NCBI GenBank assembly: GCA_005800405.1
Contig: SYFN01000090.1
Span: 1 to 15,636, forward strand
Direction of reading: 5' to 3'
Length of the DNA stretch: 15,636 nt
From: Burkholderiales bacterium
Lineage (GTDB): Bacteria > Pseudomonadota > Gammaproteobacteria > Burkholderiales > Burkholderiaceae_D
The notes under the pieces were generated by a model. It was not told where the DNA came from and ran no database searches. It worked only from the letters and a program-made list of their open reading frames with translations. The translations under genes were made by a program, and so were the position numbers. Every line of letters starts with the position of its first letter. Position 1 is the stretch's first letter. Below, piece by piece: positions 7,359-15,636 of this stretch.

Positions 7359-8180
7359 ATGTTTTCACAATTAGAAAATTATAAAAATCCAAGGATGATA
7401 TTAAATTCCATTTTGCAGGCGCTCTACACTCAGGTGACCGCCAACCGCGCTATTTCACATTTCTTCATCAGCGTTCACATGGATGCATTGATCGCCGATG
7501 TATTCAAGTTCAGCCACTTCGTGATGGAACAGCCCGAGAATCACTATCGGGACCCCATGCGGGCTCAAAAAAGCTCCATGCCCGCCATCCAAGTCAGTTC
7601 GACCGTGTTCGAAGAGGTGCATAAAACTCTTTTACAAATTTTGAAGGATCAGGGAATTGAAGAAGATCATATCCCCAGACTGTCTTTTGAAATTCTCGAA
7701 ATAGTTGAAGAATCTCGCGCTCAGTTCAGCGATACCGTCATGATGGTGCTTAATATGGGGGATGTGACGCAGGACAGTCTGCTTCAGGTATTCAAGCGAT
7801 TCAAATTTGATGCGAAACTGGCCGGCAAAAATGAAGTCAGCTTCGAGAGCGGTATCGATATGCCGATCAACGTGAAAATAAGACCAAAAGATAAATCCAT
7901 CGTTTTGATCGGCAAAGCGGTATCCGTTGAAAACTCGCTTCTCAAGGATGTCGCAGACATTGCAGAGATAGCGAAAGAAAGATATCCCCTTTTCCCGATG
8001 AGAGCGGTCGAGGATGACGATGACTGGCCATTTCTTCTGATGGAAAAATCCTTCTCGTACGAAAATGGCGTACCTTTACGTCTACTGTTTCGATTGTCAA
8101 AAAGTTTTTCTACCGCCTTTCATCGAAACATCAAATGTGATTCTCAAAAAATTCTTGCCTGGAATGTGGCAAATCGCTGA
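7359..8180 (+). CDS. Degenerate truncated-globin-like domain fused to YbjN-like domain
   Basis: The product is 273 residues. Residues about 20-125 follow the group 1 truncated haemoglobin pattern: LYTQV...ISHFFISVHMDAL, then HYRDPMRAQKSSM, then VFEEVHKTLLQILKDQGIEEDHIP. They line up with FYERV...IKHFFADVDM, YMREAHKEL and HFDAVAEDLLATLKEMGVPEDLI of the cyanobacterial globin. Y23 sits at the B10 Tyr position, but the proximal His (MREAH) is replaced by Lys (MRAQK, K71), so normal haem binding is doubtful. Residues about 165-258 resemble YbjN: INVKIRPKDKSIVLIGKAV, then AVEDDDDWPFLLMEKSFSYENGV and a final helix. AGGA precedes ATG 7359. The DNA looks AT-richer than its neighbours, hinting at transfer. 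Both domain calls were made by eye from memory. Confidence 0.6.
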   Translation: MFSQLENYKNPRMILNSILQALYTQVTANRAISHFFISVHMDALIADVFKFSHFVMEQPENHYRDPMRAQKSSMPAIQVSSTVFEEVHKTLLQILKDQGIEEDHIPRLSFEILEIVEESRAQFSDTVMMVLNMGDVTQDSLLQVFKRFKFDAKLAGKNEVSFESGIDMPINVKIRPKDKSIVLIGKAVSVENSLLKDVADIAEIAKERYPLFPMRAVEDDDDWPFLLMEKSFSYENGVPLRLLFRLSKSFSTAFHRNIKCDSQKILAWNVANR

Positions 8181-8229
8181 TACAAACAAGTGAAGAGAAT
8201 TTCGGGCAAAGGAAGCAAATCAAAAGGGT

Positions 8230-9693
8230 TCACATACCAGGTACAGGTGGCCGACGATTCAGGATATCCATAACGATCACCTCGTAGGCAGCTGCTACCT
8301 CAAGTAAAGCGCCATCCCCTCTGGGCTGGCCAATCAACTGCAGGCCCATGGGCCAACGACCGGTTACATCAAATCCAGCCGGCACGCTAATCGCTGGCAA
8401 GCCGGCCATCGTGGCGTAAATCGTGCATTCCATCCAGCGATGGTAGGTGTCCATCGTGCGACCGGCAATCGTCGTTGGCCATGGCTGCTCGGCAGGAAAA
8501 GGCCAGACTTGCGCGACGGGCAGAGCCAAAACAGCAAAACGCGACAACAGCCCCAACATCGCGTAGTAGAACACACTACGTGCCTCACTCGCCGTCTCGA
8601 ATACCGTATTGGGTAAACCTTCAGCCTGATCATATTCCCACAGCGTTTTTGCCTCGAGCAGTTCACGCGCGCGTGGCAGCTTGATCAGCCCACGCACATT
8701 GGCTGCCGTCAGCGCACGCCGCCACACCAGCCACGCCTCCCAGACGGCTTCGGGATCGAAGCCAAAACCGGATGACAAAGGTTCCACCAACGCACCGGCG
8801 GCTGTCATCCGCTCGAGTCCTTGCTCACACACCGCGAGCACATCAGGCTCAAGCGCGAGATGACCGTTCAGACTGCCCAGCCAGCCGATGCGCAGTCCCT
8901 TGAGCGCGGACGGCTCGGGCCAGCACGTGGGCACTGCATAGGCCGAGCCAAGCGACATCGGATCGCGCATATCCGCGCCTGCCTGTGTCGCCAACAGCTG
9001 CGCAAGATCGCCTACGTTACGAGCCATCGGACCCTCGATCGCCAGCTGATGCAACCAGAACTCGACCCGCGGCCAGCGTGGCACCAGCCCCTGACTGGGA
9101 CGCAGACCAAATACATTGTTCCAACCTGCGGGATTGCGCAAACTACCCATGAAATCCGAACCATCTGCCACAGGCAGCATCCGATGTGCCAGTGCTACCG
9201 CCGCGCCGCCACTGCTGCCACCTGCGCTCACACTGGGGTCCCACGCATTGAGGGTTGTGCCATGAATCTTGTTGAAGGTATGGGACCCCAGACCCAGTTC
9301 AGGGATATTGGTTTTACCGATGATGATTGCACCCGCCGCCTTGATCCGCTGCGCGATGATCTGGTCATGTTGTGGCATGACACCTTGCAGCAAAGGGCAT
9401 CCAAAGTCGCTCGGAAAACCAAGTACATGTGCAGTGTTTTTAATCGCATGCGGTATCCCATGCATCCAACCCATGGATTCACCGCGCGCCAGCTGTGCAT
9501 CGCGCGCATTCGCTTGTTCAAGCAAATCGTCATCTGCCGCCAGATGGATCAGTGCGTTATAACCTGGATTCAAACGATGAATGCGGGTCAGATATGCCTG
9601 CATCACCTCTCGACAGGACAGCTTGCGATCATGAATTGCAGATGACAGTGCTTGCGCGGTCAGACCAGTAATGTCGTCGGGATTTGATTGCAT
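8230..9693 (-). CDS. Amidase signature family hydrolase
   Basis: The 487-residue protein is full length for the amidase signature family. The Ser-cisSer-Lys triad is visible: K85 in PHAIKNT, the cis-Ser S160 in SAGGSSGGAA, and the nucleophile S184 in DFMGSLRNPAG, followed by FGLRPSQGLVP. The C-terminal IYATMAGLPAISVPAGF is also typical. These enzymes hydrolyse amide bonds of small molecules, or act as the GatA subunit; the lack of GatB/C neighbours and the divergent FMGSLRNPAG segment favour a catabolic amidase. It starts 26 bases after the end of the dioxygenase-family gene on the same strand, so an operon is likely. I see no clear Shine-Dalgarno before its ATG, which may imply translational coupling. 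Confidence 0.9.
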   Translation of the reverse strand: MQSNPDDITGLTAQALSSAIHDRKLSCREVMQAYLTRIHRLNPGYNALIHLAADDDLLEQANARDAQLARGESMGWMHGIPHAIKNTAHVLGFPSDFGCPLLQGVMPQHDQIIAQRIKAAGAIIIGKTNIPELGLGSHTFNKIHGTTLNAWDPSVSAGGSSGGAAVALAHRMLPVADGSDFMGSLRNPAGWNNVFGLRPSQGLVPRWPRVEFWLHQLAIEGPMARNVGDLAQLLATQAGADMRDPMSLGSAYAVPTCWPEPSALKGLRIGWLGSLNGHLALEPDVLAVCEQGLERMTAAGALVEPLSSGFGFDPEAVWEAWLVWRRALTAANVRGLIKLPRARELLEAKTLWEYDQAEGLPNTVFETASEARSVFYYAMLGLLSRFAVLALPVAQVWPFPAEQPWPTTIAGRTMDTYHRWMECTIYATMAGLPAISVPAGFDVTGRWPMGLQLIGQPRGDGALLEVAAAYEVIVMDILNRRPPVPGM

Positions 9694-9719
9694 AGGTGTC
9701 TGCGAGTGTTCGGGGTCAA

Positions 9720-10553
<834 letters not shown>

Positions 10554-10846
10554 GTAGATCTCCGGCGATCAGGTTCGGTGATTCGCACTCTACTACTGTG
10601 TGTGTAAAGCGCCAACAAAATTCCGCTCGCGGTACCGAAACATTTGCCGGGTATGCGCCGATGAGACCCCAGGCATCTGTTGGTGATCGTTGATATTTTC
10701 AATTCAATAACGCGGAGGGCATTTTGCTTGCCTCATGGGCGAGAGTCTGCGATAACGCGCTAAGCTGGCGCTCGGTGTCGCTATGCCTCGAGCATCGCGC
10801 GAGTACCCCGGATGCCGGGCTTATCAATCAACTTTAAGACACCAAA

Positions 10847-11383
10847 ATGAAAATCTTCAGCACCGCGCTTACCCTCTTACTGTCGCTGTTCGCATTGCCG
10901 CTCACCAGTCATGCGCAATCCACGCAAATCAGTACCGAGTATCTGATGACGATCTACCTGCCCACCGAGCGCAAGGCGATCGATCCAACCCTCACCATCG
11001 TCAATATCCTGCCCGGCGGTTGGGTCAAAGGACCCGGCATCAACGGCAAGGTGATCGCACCCGGCGGCGACTGGTTACGCACCATGCCTTCCGGCGCGTT
11101 GCGTCAGGAAGCCAGACTGACGATTGAAACCGAAGATGGCGCGTTCATTTATATGAGTTATGTCGGCGTCGTCGTGCTTAGCAAAGAAGCCGTAGAGGCC
11201 ATGGGTCGCGGCGAAGTCTTGAACGACAAGCGCGTGCCGTATTTCATCAACACGCCGCTGTTTCAGACCTCCGCAGAGAAGTACAGCTGGATGAACAAGG
11301 TGCAAGCGATTGGCAAGATGGTGGAGCTCAAGCGCACCAGCACCGAGGCTTACGTGAAATACGACGTCTTCATCGCCCGCTGA
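10847..11383 (+). CDS. Secreted DUF3237 family protein
   Basis: The 178-residue product has a clear signal peptide (MKIFSTALTLLLSLFALP then LTSHAQ, cleaved near residue 23). The mature part carries the DUF3237 pattern: GPGINGKVIAPGGDWLRTMPSG, RQEARLTIETEDGAFIYMSYVG, and a C-terminal TPLFQTSAEKYSWMNKVQAIGKM. DUF3237 is a small beta-barrel family of unknown function; an exported form suggests a periplasmic role. There is no good Shine-Dalgarno before the ATG, but the signal peptide supports the start. It is divergent from the dioxygenase/amidase operon and monocistronic. Confidence 0.85.
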   Translation: MKIFSTALTLLLSLFALPLTSHAQSTQISTEYLMTIYLPTERKAIDPTLTIVNILPGGWVKGPGINGKVIAPGGDWLRTMPSGALRQEARLTIETEDGAFIYMSYVGVVVLSKEAVEAMGRGEVLNDKRVPYFINTPLFQTSAEKYSWMNKVQAIGKMVELKRTSTEAYVKYDVFIAR

Positions 11384-11394
11384 AATGATGCCGG

Positions 11395-11409
11395 TCCGAC
11401 TGGGTCGGA
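11395..11409 (+). terminator. Hairpin after the DUF3237 gene
   Basis: TCCGAC-TGG-GTCGGA is a perfect 6-bp stem with a 3-base loop, starting 12 bases after the stop codon. The following ATTGTTG is only weakly T-rich, so this is a probable but not strong terminator. Confidence 0.45.
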
Positions 11410-11489
11410 GATTGTTGCGTCGAGCTCAAACGCATGGAAAAACCGTTGCAGTGGGCGCCCATCTGCCGTCTGATAACACAAAGACTTGA

Positions 11490-11588
11490 AGGCTCGAACA
11501 AAAAGCTGCTGGCCAGGCGCACTGACGCAGACAGTGCGGTTGTACGACAAGGCGGTGCAACAACGCGAGCGGCTTTTTGTAAGAGCCT
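11490..11588. repeat. Long inverted repeat with internal hairpins (99 nt)
   Basis: The arms at 11490-11510 and 11568-11588 pair at 19 of 21 positions (AGGCTC, a 2x2 mismatch, then 13 bp including one wobble, ACAAAAAGCTGCT with AGCGGCTTTTTGT). Between them sit a perfect 7-bp hairpin (CGCACTG at 11518-11524 with CAGTGCG at 11532-11538) and a small 4-bp hairpin (TTGT/ACAA at 11540-11550). The result is a multi-branched fold in a non-coding stretch between the DUF3237 and autotransporter genes. It could be a MITE-like element or a structured RNA. No target-site duplication is visible. Confidence 0.5.
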
Positions 11589-11717
11589 CTCATAGCATCT
11601 GGCTCAAGTCCGGCCCTCATTGTGCCAATAATGATTACTGACTTGGAGGTTGGGCAATATTATTAAAATTTTATCTATGACATCCTTCGGAGCGGCCCCA
11701 AACGAACCGATGCGAAC

Positions 11718-13660
11718 ATGGCCAGTACAACAGTAGCTGTGGAGACACTGTCGAGACGCTGGATTTCACGCCTCGCTGGGAGCCTGCCGCTCGCCCTCAT
11801 TGGGTGCCTTGCCATGAGCGCGCGCGCGGCGACCTGTACCGCCGATAGTAGCCCGGTAGCGAATTGCGACAGCCTCAGTCTGGCGACGCAGTACATCAAT
11901 GCCAATGTGTCCAGCGGCGTTACCGTAACATCCAGCGGAACCAACACGCCTGCGGTCAAAATTACCGCTGAGCAAAATAGCTTCTCCAACAGCGGAACTT
12001 TGGAAGGAACCACCAGCGGTGCCCAAGGTTTGCGACTCAATGCCGCCGTTGGTACCGTGACGAACTCAGGCGTGATTCAAGCCTACAGCGGCTCAGCAGG
12101 TATTCTGGTCAATAACAGCGGCAGCAACATCGGCAGCGTCACCACCCTTATAAACAGCAGCGGGATTGTGGGAGGATTGGGCAATTCAGGTATCAGGAAT
12201 CTGAACACCATCACCACGTTGACCAACCAGCCAGGCGGTTCAATTTCCTCTTCCGACTCGCAAGCTCTCTACAATGGCGGGACGATCACCACCATCGACA
12301 ACGCAGGCACGATGTCGGGTGCAACCTACGGTATCAATAATACATCGGGCGCAACGATCATCACGATTACGAACCAAGGAACGCTTTCGGGCGATACTTC
12401 TGGCATCTTTAATGCTGGAACGCTCACCACACTGAACAATTTGCAGGGAAAATCTGGCTCCGCACTCACCTACTCGGGAGTCCTCCCCACCAACTACAAC
12501 ATCATCATCAACAGCGGAAGTAGTTTCGGTATGCTGCAGGCAAATACGGTCAGCGGCACCATGACTTTTGATATCTATACTGGCTCGACTGTGGCAGCTG
12601 GCACCTACAGGAGCGTTCTAAGCGGCATCAGCGCAAGCAACTTGACCGCGACCTCGGGCACTTACTCAAGCTATCCCTGGGTATTAAACAATCGCACGGG
12701 CTCGATCTGGGACTTGATCATCGGACTAAGCGTCACCGACACACAGAACTCGCTCACCACCACCGCCAACGAAATCAGCAACATGCTGGCTTTGAAAAGC
12801 TCTGCACTGGCCATTGGACTGCAATACGATTGTCCGATTGCGTCCGGAAAACGCCTCTGTATCTCGAGCGGTATTAGATCCACCACAACAAATGTTGATC
12901 AGGTTTACGATGCCGGTGGACTGATCGTCATGGCATTTCGCACAAGTACCCGTACGCGCTTGGGACTGTTTGCCGATCGAAGTTTTTACGGTAAGGTGGG
13001 CTCCGGTATCAGTGTGGGTTACTACAATCCCTTGGTCGGTATTTTTACTGACTGGAAAAAAATCCGGCAGGTGCAGGCCTGGAGATCAAATTCTCTGCCG
13101 GCTACCAAAAAAATCCCGTTGACATTACCCGCGCGGTGACAGGCTACAGCGAACCGGGTTCGGGTACCACCGCTTTGCGTTCAAGCGCCGCTCAGCTAAC
13201 GGTCCGTTACGGAATGGAATTTCAGGGTGGCTTGAATCTATCGCCCTACATGGCGGTTCGCCACATTCGGCAGTGGTTGAACGCCTACGAAGAAAATCCA
13301 AGCGCATCGGTCTCGGTGCCGTTGTCATACAGCGCCCTATCGGCAAGCAGTACCACCGCTCTGGTTGGCCTCGATGTTGATGTCGCCGTAAGTAACGTAT
13401 TTCATCTGGTCGCATCAGGAGGGGTGGGGGCCGACCTTAACACTAACGATAGCCTGATTGTTCCGACCTCGGGCATGGCCGGCTTATCGACAGTCTCGTT
13501 GAACTCAACATCGGTACAACGCAGACGAAGAGCCTCACTGGGAAGTTATTTGCTGCTGCCAACCGGAGAAAGATTTGCGATCATGGGTATTTATCAGCAG
13601 GAGCCTTATGCGGGCTTGAATACGATGCGCGTGACCGCCACTTTTGCCGCCCAGTTCTGA
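11718..13660 (+). pseudogene. Autotransporter with frame break at an A7 run
   Basis: The protein begins with an extended signal peptide (ending LAMSARA before ATCTADSS near residue 37). A Ser/Thr/Asn/Gly-rich passenger follows, with imperfect repeats of about 20 residues around TITTLTN, GTMSG, TIITITNQGTLSG and GTLTTLNN, typical of beta-helical passengers. A C-terminal barrel begins near residue 350. In the first frame it ends at 13139 (473 residues). The barrel continues in the -1 frame to the stop ending at 13660, finishing in AAQF as autotransporter barrels do. Adding one A to the seven-A run at 13056-13062 joins the parts as DWKKNPAGAGLEIKFSAGY, giving about 647 residues. This is mutation, homopolymer miscall, or slippage; the first two are more likely. 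No Shine-Dalgarno is evident at 11718. Confidence 0.75.
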
Positions 13661-13727
13661 GGTACTCTGGACTTAGGTCGCTTTACATTTTTTATTGTCA
13701 GATCCATCGGCTGCATAACGAACGGCA

Positions 13728-13752
13728 CTGGAGTCCGGCTTTCGCCGGGATG
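13728..13752. repeat. Small REP-like palindrome
   Basis: ACTGGAGTCCGGCTTTCGCC followed by GGGATGAC has the look of the small dispersed extragenic palindromes of Pseudomonadota ('ctggatnccngcnttcgcnggnatgac'). The hairpin is CCGGC-TTTC-GCCGG. It lies about 70 bases after the autotransporter stop and may act as a weak terminator or mRNA stabiliser. Confidence 0.45.
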
Positions 13753-14044
13753 ACAGTCGCTGGTGATACCGCCCTCCACTTTCCACCGTCATCACCTGCA
13801 TGCAGTCGCTGCTGCGTGGGCGGATCGCGTGCGGTTCGAATTCCCTAGGTGCTCACGGCGCAGTTTGTGGCGGGGGCTGCATGGCCAAGCTACGGCAAGG
13901 GCTTGCAAGCGAGTGCGCGCCCTGCAAGGGGGAATCCAGTGGCTTTGATGGAACGAAGGAAATTAGGCTACTGCACGACTTTCTGGCACGGATCACAATC
14001 AAATGTGGTCACTAACTTAATTCATCTGAAAAAATACTCGTTTA

Positions 14045-14059
14045 CAGAAAAATTTTCTG
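14045..14059. promoter_or_regulatory. Perfect palindrome, possible operator
   Basis: CAGAAAA-A-TTTTCTG is a perfect dyad with 7-base arms. A second weaker dyad, GAAAAT-N8-ATTTTC, lies at 14078-14097. Both sit in an AT-rich patch 150-200 bases upstream of the oxidoreductase start and could bind a dimeric regulator. Confidence 0.3.
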
Positions 14060-14248
14060 ATTCAGCACTATTCTGGCGAAAATTCAGGAACATTTTCCGT
14101 AAATAAAGCCCTATATTTTGTTGTCGGATTTCACTGAAGTCCGTGTGTTTCAGCCGCTACCGCGGCACCCCGCCCTGTGACCCGACACCGTCTTACCGGA
14201 CGAGCCAAGGCCGCAGCGCAGCCCCAAAACCTGAAGGAGGAGACTTCC

Positions 14249-15636
14249 ATGCCGACCGACACCCGGTCCACTGCCGCCGCGACCACCCTCACCGCCATTC
14301 GTCGACCAGACGTAACGCTGGACGACAAATACAGCAAAGTCGATGGGCGTATTTATCTCTCGGGTATTCAAGCGCTGGTGCGTCTGCCCATGATGCAGCG
14401 ACTGCGCGATGCTGCGGCCGGTCTCAACACGGCAGGCTTTGTCAGCGGCTACCGCGGCTCACCACTGGGCATGCTGGACGAGGCCCTATGGAAGGCGCAA
14501 AAACATCTGGATACCCACCATGTGAAATTTGTCCCCGGTGTCAACGAAGACCTTGCCGCCACCGCGGTCTGGGGCACACAAACCGTGGGGCTGGTCGGTC
14601 CTGCCAAATACGATGGTGTGTTCGCGCTCTGGTATGGCAAAGGTCCCGGCGTTGATCGCTGCGGTGACGTCTTCAAGCACATGAATCATGCCGGCACCGC
14701 GCAACACGGCGGTGTACTACTGGTCGCGGGCGATGATCACGGTGCGTACTCATCGACGCTGCCCCACCAGTCAGAGCATATGTTCTCCGCTTGCATGATC
14801 CCGGTACTCTATCCCTGCAATGTGCAGGAATATCTCGACCTCGGCTTGCATGCCTGGGCAATGTCACGCTGCTCCGGCTGCGCCGTCGGCTTAAAAGCGC
14901 TGGCCGATACGGTGGAATCCACGGCCTCGGTTGATGCTGATCCGTTTCGCTTGAAGATCGTGTATCCGGACGATGTGAAAATGCCCGAAGGCGGCCTGAA
15001 CACGCGTCTTTCGACCGACACCCTGGGCGTGCAAGCGCGCAAGCAGGAAGCGCTGATGCAGGACTATAAGATTTATGCAGCGATTGCCTACGCCCGAACC
15101 AACAAACTCAACCGCACGATGACCGACAGCCCGAATGCGAAGCTGGGCATCATCGCCTCCGGTAAATCGTATCTGGATGTACTCGAAGCGCTGGAGGAGT
15201 TGGGCATTGATGAAACTCGAGCTGCCGAAATCGGACTGCGCGTGCATAAGGTGTCGATGCCCTGGCCGCTGGAGCCGGAAGGTATTCGTGATTTCGCGCG
15301 GGGGCTAGATGAAATTCTGGTGGTTGAAGAAAAACGGCAGATCGTTGAATACCAGCTCAAAGAGCAGCTCTACAACTGGCAGGAAAACGTGCGACCACCC
15401 GTCATCGGTAAGTTCGATGAAAAAGGCGAGTGGGTGGCACCGCGCGGGGACTGGCTGCTGACCTCGAAGGTCGATTTTTCTGTCGCCCAGATTGCGCGCG
15501 TGATTGCGTCACGCATCGCTCGTTTTCACACCAGTGATCTGATCAAGGCACGTCTGGCCTTCCTTGAAGCCAAAGAACAAGTCCTGAACAAGGCGGTCAA
15601 TACTCCACCCCGCCCCGCGTACTACTGCTCCGGCTG
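14249..15636 (+). CDS. Indolepyruvate ferredoxin oxidoreductase family protein, N-terminal part
   Basis: The frame from ATG 14249 stays open for 462 codons to the window edge. Motifs fit the large fused 2-ketoacid:ferredoxin oxidoreductase family of aerobic bacteria (usually above 1100 residues): GRIYLSGIQALVRLPMMQ (33-50), SGYRGSPLGMLD (66-77), PGVNEDLAATAVWGTQ (96-111), WYGKGPGVDRCGD (128-140), AGDDHGAYSSTLPHQSE (160-176), and the late VVEEKRQIVEYQL. The last visible residues are AYYCSG, the start of a Cys-containing segment (CSGCPHN in relatives) near the thiamine-diphosphate domain. Such enzymes oxidatively decarboxylate aryl- or branched-chain 2-oxoacids to acyl-CoA with electron transfer to ferredoxin or a similar carrier. 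AAGGAGG at good spacing fixes the start. The gene is truncated by the window, not broken. Confidence 0.9.
   Translation, partial: MPTDTRSTAAATTLTAIRRPDVTLDDKYSKVDGRIYLSGIQALVRLPMMQRLRDAAAGLNTAGFVSGYRGSPLGMLDEALWKAQKHLDTHHVKFVPGVNEDLAATAVWGTQTVGLVGPAKYDGVFALWYGKGPGVDRCGDVFKHMNHAGTAQHGGVLLVAGDDHGAYSSTLPHQSEHMFSACMIPVLYPCNVQEYLDLGLHAWAMSRCSGCAVGLKALADTVESTASVDADPFRLKIVYPDDVKMPEGGLNTRLSTDTLGVQARKQEALMQDYKIYAAIAYARTNKLNRTMTDSPNAKLGIIASGKSYLDVLEALEELGIDETRAAEIGLRVHKVSMPWPLEPEGIRDFARGLDEILVVEEKRQIVEYQLKEQLYNWQENVRPPVIGKFDEKGEWVAPRGDWLLTSKVDFSVAQIARVIASRIARFHTSDLIKARLAFLEAKEQVLNKAVNTPPRPAYYCSG

Larger units (their letters stand above)
13661..14248. other. Long intergenic region with dyads, upstream of the oxidoreductase gene
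   Basis: I can support no gene in these 588 bases; overlapping short frames at 13763-14106 lack ribosome binding sites and recognisable content. The right part (about 14020-14115) is markedly AT-rich and holds two dyads. The region probably carries the promoter and control sites of the oxidoreductase gene. Confidence 0.5.

Noticed and set aside
8821..9645. A 274-codon open frame on the plus strand
   Set aside because: It lies wholly inside the amidase gene on the opposite strand, has no ribosome binding site or recognisable motif, and is Cys/His/Arg-rich as expected for an antisense shadow of a GC-rich gene.
13825..13850. tRNA T-arm-like string GGTTCGAATTCC
   Set aside because: The flanking bases do not form a T stem, and no acceptor, D or anticodon arms could be found upstream, so there is no tRNA gene.
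13763..14106. Overlapping short plus-strand frames after the autotransporter
   Set aside because: No ribosome binding sites or recognisable sequence; three overlapping frames in a row are typical of chance in GC-rich DNA.

Overview
The window looks like a chromosomal accessory region from a Gram-negative Pseudomonadota (beta or gamma type). The evidence is a MipA/OmpV-type outer membrane protein, a C-terminal autotransporter barrel ending in Phe, several Sec signal peptides, good Shine-Dalgarno sequences and moderate to high GC. The species cannot be fixed from sequence alone.

Layout. Positions 1-950 are decayed DNA with a truncated IS3-family transposase tail. At 949-1455 there is an unknown 168-codon frame interrupted by one in-frame TAG. 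At 1928-3858 a class II aldolase/adducin-family gene and a cyclase-family (COG1878-type) gene lie in tandem. They converge on a small secreted four-cysteine protein (3959-4447, minus strand), with a hairpin between. A 515-base divergent region then leads to a small two-helix membrane protein (4963-5208), a MipA/OmpV-like porin (5253-6041) and an exported-looking CIA30-domain protein (6144-6707), each set off by hairpins. A nested inverted-repeat element (6793-6895) precedes a Cys-rich acidic protein (6946-7314) and a protein that I read as a degenerate truncated globin fused to a YbjN-like domain (7359-8180).

On the minus strand (10553 to 8230) a phytanoyl-CoA dioxygenase-family gene is followed by an amidase-signature hydrolase in an apparent operon. 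Divergent from it is a secreted DUF3237 protein (10847-11383). Then come a 99-nt structured inverted repeat and an autotransporter whose frame breaks at a run of seven A (11718-13660). The window ends inside a large indolepyruvate:ferredoxin oxidoreductase-type gene (from 14249) that runs off the right edge.

Function. The enzymes (aldolase-like, cyclase/hydrolase, amidase, 2-oxoglutarate-dependent oxygenase, DUF3237, 2-ketoacid oxidoreductase) suggest catabolism of amide-bearing or aromatic compounds, interspersed with envelope proteins. This is inference from co-location; no substrate can be read from the sequence. The most unusual item is the globin/YbjN-like fusion with a Lys at the position expected for the haem-binding His, next to the Cys-rich acidic protein.
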